In this document: positions 58,201 to 64,000 of the stretch, piece by piece
Numbering within the stretch: position 1 is the stretch's first letter
Layout: each line of letters starts with the position of its first letter
Assembly: GCA_030248215.1 (NCBI GenBank)
Contig: JASANG010003337.1
Span: 342,201-406,200 of the forward strand
Source: Enoplolaimus lenunculus
Taxonomy: Eukaryota > Nematoda > Enoplea > Enoplida > Thoracostomopsidae
Direction of reading: 5' to 3'
Length of the DNA stretch: 64,000 nucleotides
The notes under the pieces: generated by a model
Told to the model about the DNA's origin: nothing
Databases searched by the model: none
The model's input: only the letters and a program-made list of their open reading frames with translations
Position numbers and translations under genes: made by a program

Positions 58201-61200
58201 GTGAGCGGTATAAAGTCCTTGTAACAAGTCTGAAAAGTTGCCGGAAATAGCTTTATTTCATGCAATACAGACAATATAGTCATTTGAGTGCTAGATATTA
58301 TTCTACCGGATTTAATTCAAGCTAAAAATGAGATAACAAAAAATGAATAAAGCCGCATTCACACGTGCACGTTTTTGCACACGTGCAAGTTTCGTCACAA
58401 AGCAGCTTTGAAGTTGTTGCATCTGCAAGTTATTCACAGCGAATTCATGCTATTGAATTCATTTCACACCTATGAACGCAGTTGCAAGTCGATTGAATTT
58501 CTTCAATTTGATTGGTCAATCGAAATGTACGCGTGAAAATACTTGCTGCTACAAGTATGTCGTGCAAGTTGCAGCTGCGAGTTTTCGCTGCAAAAACTTG
58601 CACGTGTGAATGGGGCTTAAGAAATAAAATTTGGTAAAAAATATTTTGTAGGCAGTGAATTACTCGTGTGTTCTTCTAATCTTGGCGTTAATATTATCTC
58701 TTCAGATAGGAACACCGTCAGTCGGCTTATCTGATTGGAGCCAGTACTCGATGAATGATACAATGGTAACAGCGACTTACTTGTTCGAGTTGTTTTTGTT
58801 ACATTTTGCCCGATGTTCCACACAGGACGTATACTTATTTTAAAGCATTATTTGATTTGCAGTTAACGCCGTGTTTGAAATCAAGTAACAATTCATATGT
58901 TTGTACATCTTTGACGGCCGGAACTACCGTGATTCTGGCATTGTTCCTCAACCAGAACCATACAAAATTTAAATTTACTATTTTATTTGAAGACCAAAAA
59001 TATGTTTGCCTGTTTTAACTAATAATTACCTGTAGAACGCGTTTGGTTTTCGATGGCTTAAACCACCACGCGTTGACAGCATAGACCTCCGTTGCATAAC
59101 GCATAATTCGTTATTACCGTGACATATACATATATTTACAGTATCGATCCTCGGGATCGTCGTTTCTACCAAGAAAATCCGTAGATTAGTCGATAACATT
59201 TTTCTGGTTTAGGATGCCTACAAAGCGTACGTTCGAAAAATTATAACATTTTTGCGCGAAGATAACGGACGCACTGAAACATCGCCAGCTGTCGACAAAG
59301 GCGTTGAATATATCGTTGGAACTGAGACAGATATTGTGAACGTAAGTACTGTTGAAAATTGTTTTAATTTGACAAGACTCAAATAATTGTTTGCGTAAAT
59401 TCTTACTTCAATATATTGAAACAACTCTTGTACACCCATATTTACGCTTAGGCTTAGTTTTAGGGGATTACCTTATGACGCAGCGTTGGCGTAGCGCAAT
59501 CCTTTACCCAAGCCCATAAGCCTTAGCCTTAAATGTGGGGGGAAATGTACAAGAGCCCTGTGACACAGTATCGTTAGATACTCGCATTGTGGCCCAGGTT
59601 ACTTTTAGGGCCGTCGTGGTTTCTGGTGGGTCTCTAAAAGAGTAGGCTTACATTCTAGACTATATTTTTCTGCTTAGCCTTAGGCTAAGCCTTAGGCTTA
59701 GGAAACACGCTTTTGCAACGCTTATGTTTAGGCTTAGGAACAAGCTTAATCTACTGTTACGGCCCTAAAAGCAACAATGACCCGCATTGGTCATAATTTT
59801 TGCTGCTTTAGACAATCAAAAATTTTGTATCCGTTTGTTGTATTTTAAGGTTTTAATTTACAGATTATGATAGACACAAGGAAAGATCGCAAGGAAGGAA
59901 ATTACAGAACGTTGAAATACATTAATGATACCTATGGTGGTTTGGTAAGTATAATTCATGCGTTTTTTCGGCCGGAGAATAGTATGACTAACCCAGGTCC
60001 GTAGCCGGCTTATCTTGGTAGGGGCCAAAATTTGGGTGACTGAGCCCCTCTGGCCACCCTTTGGCCACGGGCCTGAGCTAACCACTGTTGAGCACAGGAA
60101 AGTTCGTAGAAACTGAAAAATAGAAGTGCAAGAAATTGGTCATTATTCCCGATATCCGTCTGGAATGAGTTTCGGTTAAGTGTCAGGGGCGCTGATTGAT
60201 TTGATTGAAGCATCCGTAATTTCTGTTGCCTTAGGCTTAATTTTACTAACGCTGATTTACTGATGTATATTCTTCTTCGATCTTAAAATGATTGATGCTT
60301 GGGCCCATGAATAGAACAGGGCCGGATCGTTTTCCGGAGGGGCTATAAATAGAGTCTGTTTAAGCTTCAGACTAATTTTTTTTGCATAGGCTTAGGCTTA
60401 GGCTTAGGCTTAAGCTTAAGCTTAAGCTTAGGAATATGCTTATACTACTGTTCCGGCCCAGCTCTATGCATGGGCCGATGTTTGCATTACACATTTGTTT
60501 TATTTTATTGTTTACGTTTGATGCAACATTTCCAGTTGTCTAACCTGTAACGCGTTAGCTTCAAACTCAACTTGTAATTAAATTCATGTAGCAATCAAAC
60601 TACAAATTCTGTTTCAGGTTTAGGCTAAACTCAAACTTACTAGTTTGTAGCCAGCCAGTGGCTGATCCAAAAATTTCGGACGTTCAGCGAGCAGTATATA
60701 TTCCGTAGCGAGCAGACGAACGTAATTTTCATAGCACAAAGGTCTTAGTGTTCACCTTTGCTTATGACTTATGAAATGTTGATATATACTTAGTAACATA
60801 GTCATATGGTTTTAAGGAAACTGAGAACTGTAATAATTGTTATGGCCAATGTAAATAATAGGTGCGGTACAGTATTTTAAGCATATATATTCCTAAGCCT
60901 AAGCTGAGCCTAAAAGCCAAGGAAAAAATTAGTCTAAAGCTTAAGCTTTCTCTATTGCAGTTCCACAGAAAAAACGTTCCGCCTCTGATATTTACATGGG
61001 CCATTGTTATTATGAAACGTTATAAATGAAATTGTAGTTTGATTTCACTGCAATGCTCCAAACTTATTTTCAATCTGCTTCCATTTCGGATTCAATCATA
61101 ATCCATTTACCTGAAGAATCGTATTTGCAACGCCTTATTAAATATCTTGGTTCAAGTAACACTACTGCTGAACAAGACTGGTAAGCTAACCTGTTTTAAA

Positions 61201-63909
61201 ATTTTGAACATGAAAGTAACTTAAATTCGGTTGAAGTAATCATTCTAACTTCTGCCAATTACTAGTCAACTCGGCCTGTTGCCGTTATTACTAGACAGTA
61301 GACAATTCTGTAATGTTTGTGATTTTATAATTATGCATTAAAGTTTTTATGCACCATTCACACGTGCTCGTTTTTGCAGCGAGAACTGACAACGGCAACT
61401 GGCGTGAAATACATGCCGCTGCACGGTGGCGGATCCAGGATCTCAAAATGGGGGGCCCAAAATTTCACAGGTACTAAACTTATTTTTGACCCACCCACAA
61501 ACCACGAACTATTGCCATAAAATTGACTTCCTTACGTTCGTTCAATTATTTAAAGGCTCGGATTCGGAAGCCAATTCAGTTTTGAAAAAGCAAAATCCAG
61601 TCAGCTTCAGCAATATCCGTTTCTGTTTTGAATGAGTTGGAACTGCCTGCTATTTTCGGACAATGTTTTAGCATTAGCGGTTATGGACTTCAATTTTTAT
61701 TTCGTAGAACAGCAATTGACACTCTATATAATTTTTGTCGAGATGCTGTTGGGGGGAGAGCACGGCCGTGGTGGCCCTCCCCATGGATCAGCCACTGCCG
61801 CTGCAAATATTTTCTAACGCACATCACTTTCATTTTGAATCTTGACATGAATTTATATGAATAATTAGCAACACAGTTTTCGATCTGCTAATCAAACTGC
61901 AGGTGCAACAAATTCGAGCGACATGCAACGGCGTTCACAGGTGCGAATTAAATTCAATAACATGAATTCCAGTGAATAATTTGCAGCTGCAAGAACTTTA
62001 AAGCTGCTCTGTGACCAAACTTGCGCATGCCAGTGGCGCGTGCAAGTTTTTGTTGCAATAACTTGCACATGTTCATCTTTTGGCAATGGAAGTTTATAAA
62101 TCAAAAAGTTGTCATACTGAAAAAACAGTGCTTAAACAAAACAAAATTCATTTGATATCTGGTCCAAACTTAAAGCAAAACAATGGCTTATTGGAACGCT
62201 TAAGCGCTATTCACACGTGCAATTTATTGTTGTGAGAACTGCAGCAAGAAATTGGGCGCAGAACTTGCATTTTTCCATCAGCCAATGAGAAAGCGGCTGC
62301 AATAAATTCAGTAAATTTGTCTGGTTATTCACACATGTGAACTAAACTTTTAGCTGTGATTTTTAATAAATCATTTGTAACTGCAAGTTTTTCGAACGGT
62401 ATTTTCGACAAAACTTGCAAGAGCAAGTTGTAGTTGCGAATTCTCGCAGCAAAAACTTGCACGTATGAATAGGGTTTAATTGTCATACATTTTACATTGA
62501 AACTTGGTTATGAACCAGTAACACCGGGTTTATTTCCAATTGCCATACACCTGGTCCCACAGTATCATGTGGCATACCGTCCCTTGTACACATTGATCAT
62601 TTGAGAGCGGTTGTTTGAATGCTAATGTCATATGACATTCGAGTTTTGTCTGCTGACCCGATATAAGAGCCAGAATTTTAACGTTGACGTCGAATCAACA
62701 TGGGACAAACCGTGTCGCGCCTGCCCCGGTTATAACGTGAGCCCCGCATTAGATGGCTGACTCAAAGCCTTACTCACTTTTGTTTTTCAATTATAGGATC
62801 CACAATTCATACATTATGTGGAAAATTGCAGTCAATTTTCTTCAAGATCTCGGATACAAATATACGCAAGCAGTGCACGAATGGGAATATGCACAGTTTG
62901 GTGAAATACCGCAAATTGCAACAACTACAGAAAGATGTCGCGTGCTAGCTGCGCAGTATTTTGGACCTGTGTTGAGCAATTTGTTCATCGAAAAACATTT
63001 TGGATCAGACGCTAACGATAAGGTTTTAAATGCTGATTAAATTTGCTCGTAGGCTCAAATCGTTTGTAGTGCACCTGTGATCAGTTAACGATAAGTTTTG
63101 TAACTTTCGAAATAGCAAATGATGGGATTAGAAGTTGAACACATTGTTTTGCATACAAGGCCAATGTAAACACCAGGAGCGGAACAGAATTAAAGCGTAT
63201 TCCTAAGCGTAACGTCTAAACCTAAGCCTAAACCTAAGCGTAAGAATGAGCATATTCCTAAACAAAAAATTAGTCTAAAGCTTAAGCTTACTCTGTTGCA
63301 GTCACACAGAAAAACGTTCCACCCCTGATCTTTACGTGGGGCCCAATTTTTATCCTAATACTATTCAAATTTTGAGATATGCCATTATGCGAGTTTGTCA
63401 ATTTGAAAGCCTGCGGGTAACTGATGATAAGTGAGAAACTAAGCTTTTGTTTTAGTTTGAGATTTGGCAACAGTAGAGATATTTAAGCCCTATTCACACG
63501 TGCAATTTTCATCAGCCGATGAGAATGCGGCTCCAATAATTTCCGCGAACTTGCATGGTTATTCACACATGTGAACTATTAATTTGCTAGCTTTGATTTT
63601 AAGTGAATTATTTGCAGCTGCAGGTTTTTCGAACGGGATTTTGGACCAAAGTTTGCAAGTGCATGTTGCATCTGCAAGTTGTCGCAGCAAAAACTTGCAC
63701 GTGTGAATAGGGCTTTAGAGTTTTTTCTGTAGTGTGTTATCTGTTTTACAAGAAATACTGGAATATATCTGAAATTTAAAACCTGCTCTGTTACCGAGCT
63801 TATATTTCAGGCGAATTTTATGTCACAAAATATGCTTGAACAGCTACAATCACGAGTTGACCAGAATACTTGGATGAGTGATGAAACAAAAGTTTCAGCG
63901 AAGGCTAAG
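55210..63909 (+). CDS. M13-family (neprilysin-like) protein, 3' end beyond window
   Basis: Eight exons seen: 55210-55563, 57311-57646, 58706-58765, 59213-59341, 59864-59944, 61038-61180, 62797-63022, 63811-63909; 476 codons, phases consistent. It begins with a short cytosolic tail (MSSTKPLPPPK), one membrane segment at about residues 24-47 (IFSIILLVVIVFGLITLIV), then DPCEDFYNYACGNF, the hallmark at the start of the M13 ectodomain. Exon lengths from the second onward (336, 60, 129, 81, 143, 226, 99) match those of the complete upstream gene (342, 60, 129, 78, 146, 226, 99), proving duplication. The N-terminal exons differ: this gene has one where the upstream gene has three. The exons with HExxH and GENIAD lie outside the window, so I cannot say whether it is an active enzyme. 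ATG 55210 is the first in frame and directly precedes the tail and membrane segment. Confidence 0.88.
55653..55806. mobile_element. TTAGGC-core MITE with perfect target duplication
   Basis: GGCCGATGTAAAGATCAGGG at the left and TGTTCTTTACATTGGCC at the right; AAGATTTG at 55645-55652 and 55807-55814. A compact 154-base copy in intron 1 of the second M13 gene. Confidence 0.9.
56053..56165. mobile_element. Truncated TTAGGC-core MITE
   Basis: GACTGCAATAGACTAAGCTT, GCTTTAGACTAATTTTTGCT and a TTAGGC tract in the usual order; both termini absent. Intron 1 of the second M13 gene. Confidence 0.65.
56402..56588. mobile_element. GGCC-ended MITE with CCTAGC core
   Basis: GGCCAACGTAGAACAGGAGC at the left, GTTCCGCACCTAATATGGGCC at the right; flanks AAAATTGG and AAAATTTG. 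The core words are CCTAGCCTA/CCTAACCTAG, a different word from TTAGGC inside the same type of ends. Confidence 0.8.
57240..57296. mobile_element. Right-end fragment of TTAGGC-core MITE at an acceptor
   Basis: ATAATACTGTTCCGCCTCTG then TTCTTTACATCAGCC is the family's right end. It stops 14 bases before exon 2 of the second M13 gene, leaving only GCGATATTTTACAG as local acceptor sequence. Confidence 0.7.
57689..57874. mobile_element. TTAGGC-core MITE, GGGGCGTAAC subfamily
   Basis: GGTCAATGCTACTTTAAGGG at the left, CCCTTAAAGTAACATGGGCC at the right; flanks ATAGTTTG and ATAGTTTC. Begins 42 bases after the donor of exon 2 of the second M13 gene. Confidence 0.85.
58352..58616. mobile_element. TTAA-type MITE with CACGTG ends, copy 4
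   Basis: GCCGCATTCACACGTGCACG at the left, AACTTGCACGTGTGAATGGGGC then TTAA at the right. Intron 2 of the second M13 gene. Confidence 0.8.
59591..59782. mobile_element. TTAGGC-core MITE, GGGGCGTAAC subfamily
   Basis: GGCCCAGGTTACTTTTAGGG at the left, CCTAAAAGCAACAATGACC at the right; flanks CGCATTGT and CGCATTGG. Contains the subfamily's GGTTTCTGGTGGGTCTCT. Intron 4 of the second M13 gene. A loose CTTAGG tract precedes it at 59443-59470. Confidence 0.82.
59994..60075. mobile_element. Short CAGG-ended hAT-like MITE
   Basis: CAGGTCCGTAGCCGG at the left and TTTGGCCACGGGCCTG at the right; flanks GACTAACC and AGCTAACC. A relative is seen around 21417-21575 (AAGCCCGTAGTC ... GGCTACGGG). Intron 5 of the second M13 gene. 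Confidence 0.6.
60302..60476. mobile_element. TTAGGC-core MITE, CCGGATCG subfamily
   Basis: GGCCCATGAATAGAACAGGG at the left, CAGCTCTATGCATGGGCC at the right; flanks GATGCTTG and GATGTTTG. The core contains four exact TTAGGC units followed by TTAAGC units. Intron 5 of the second M13 gene. Confidence 0.88.
60844..61002. mobile_element. TTAGGC-core MITE with perfect target duplication
   Basis: GGCCAATGTAAATAATAGGT at the left, TCTGATATTTACATGGGCC at the right; ATTGTTAT at 60836-60843 and 61003-61010. It ends 35 bases before exon 6 of the second M13 gene. Confidence 0.88.
61351..62076. mobile_element. TTAA-type MITE, copy 5, split by another element
   Basis: ATTCACACGTGCTCGTTTTT at the left and GCAATAACTTGCACATG at the right are family ends. 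The hAT-like element 61424-61797 and its duplication sit inside, and the inner arms (TGCAGCTGCAAGAAC, CATGAATTCCAGTGAATAA) continue to its right. Confidence 0.65.
61424..61797. mobile_element. hAT-like MITE nested in the TTAA-type MITE
   Basis: Left end CGGTGGCGGATCCAGGATCT, right end CATGGATCAGCCACTG; these are typical hAT ends (CAGTGGCGGATC). CCGCTGCA flanks both sides (61416-61423, 61798-61805), a perfect 8-bp duplication. No transposase. Confidence 0.88.
62204..62475. mobile_element. TTAA-type MITE with CACGTG ends, copy 6
   Basis: TTAA then GCGCTATTCACACGTGCAAT at the left; AACTTGCACGTATGAATAGGGT then TTAA at the right. Intron 6 of the second M13 gene. Confidence 0.8.
63161..63343. mobile_element. 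TTAGGC-core MITE, CAGGGGCGGAAC subfamily
   Basis: GGCCAATGTAAACACCAGGA at the left, CCTGATCTTTACGTGGGGCC at the right; core in CCTAAG orientation. Intron 7 of the second M13 gene. Confidence 0.8.
63486..63713. mobile_element. TTAA-type MITE with CACGTG ends, copy 7
   Basis: TTAA then GCCCTATTCACACGTGCAAT at the left; AACTTGCACGTGTGAATAGGGC at the right. Ends 97 bases before exon 8 of the second M13 gene. Confidence 0.82.
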
Positions 63910-64000
63910 GTATTGTTCAAACTTTCTTCTGTAGCGTAAAACACGTTCTTTAACAAGACCGCTTCTATAGGGAATATCTATTTTCTGGGATTGCTACAAG

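Noticed and set aside
1-64000. LTR retroelements, virus copies, Polintons, CRISPR arrays, rRNA
   Set aside because: Looked for on both strands; I recognise no capsid, envelope, integrase, reverse transcriptase core, long terminal repeats, regular spacer array or rRNA sequence.

Overview
Eukaryotic, AT-rich, intron-rich genomic DNA from an invertebrate. A nematode is my best guess: the tandem paralogues belong to the M13 (neprilysin) family, which is expanded in nematodes, and the hexamer TTAGGC, the nematode telomere unit, fills many interspersed elements. That hexamer sits inside transposons, so the placement is tentative. There is no operon-like layout, no CRISPR array, no rRNA, and no LTR element or virus copy that I can recognise.

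Genes from left to right. (1) A two-exon PDCD10/CCM3 gene on the minus strand (1979-3150). (2) A plus-strand gene of 21 exons (6574-24749) for an unrecognised 955-residue protein with a Ser/Thr/Lys-rich C-terminal half and a C-terminal SxIP motif; exon phases agree through the whole chain. (3) A complete 18-exon M13-family gene (29281-50366, 810 residues), a type II membrane protein whose HExxH zinc site is gone. (4) Three exons resembling the 3' end of another M13 copy (50696-54994). (5) A minus-strand two-exon gene for a 99-residue secreted, probably lipid-anchored protein (51695-54002), lying inside that remnant. (6) The 5' two thirds of a second M13 gene (55210-63909), which runs off the right edge. 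Genes 3, 4 and 6 form a tandem array; 3 and 6 share intron positions and nearly identical exon lengths.

Most of the remaining sequence is short non-autonomous DNA transposons (MITEs). At least four sets can be delimited by terminal inverted repeats and target duplications: CAGGGT-ended elements with 8-bp duplications, commonest in the left half, whose cores are built from repeated words such as TTCCGG, ATACCGG or ATTCGG; GGCC-ended elements with 8-bp duplications whose cores are degenerate TTAGGC tracts, commonest in the right half; TTAA-flanked elements with CACGTG in the ends; and CACTG-ended foldbacks made of TGAGTCA-like words. Several sit at or next to splice sites. One duplicated a complete 5' splice site.

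All exon coordinates are my own reading of splice signals and phase, with no transcript support. The genes do not obviously act together: PDCD10 is a cytoplasmic kinase-complex adaptor, the M13 proteins and the small anchored protein are cell-surface or secretory, and the 955-residue protein is of unknown function.
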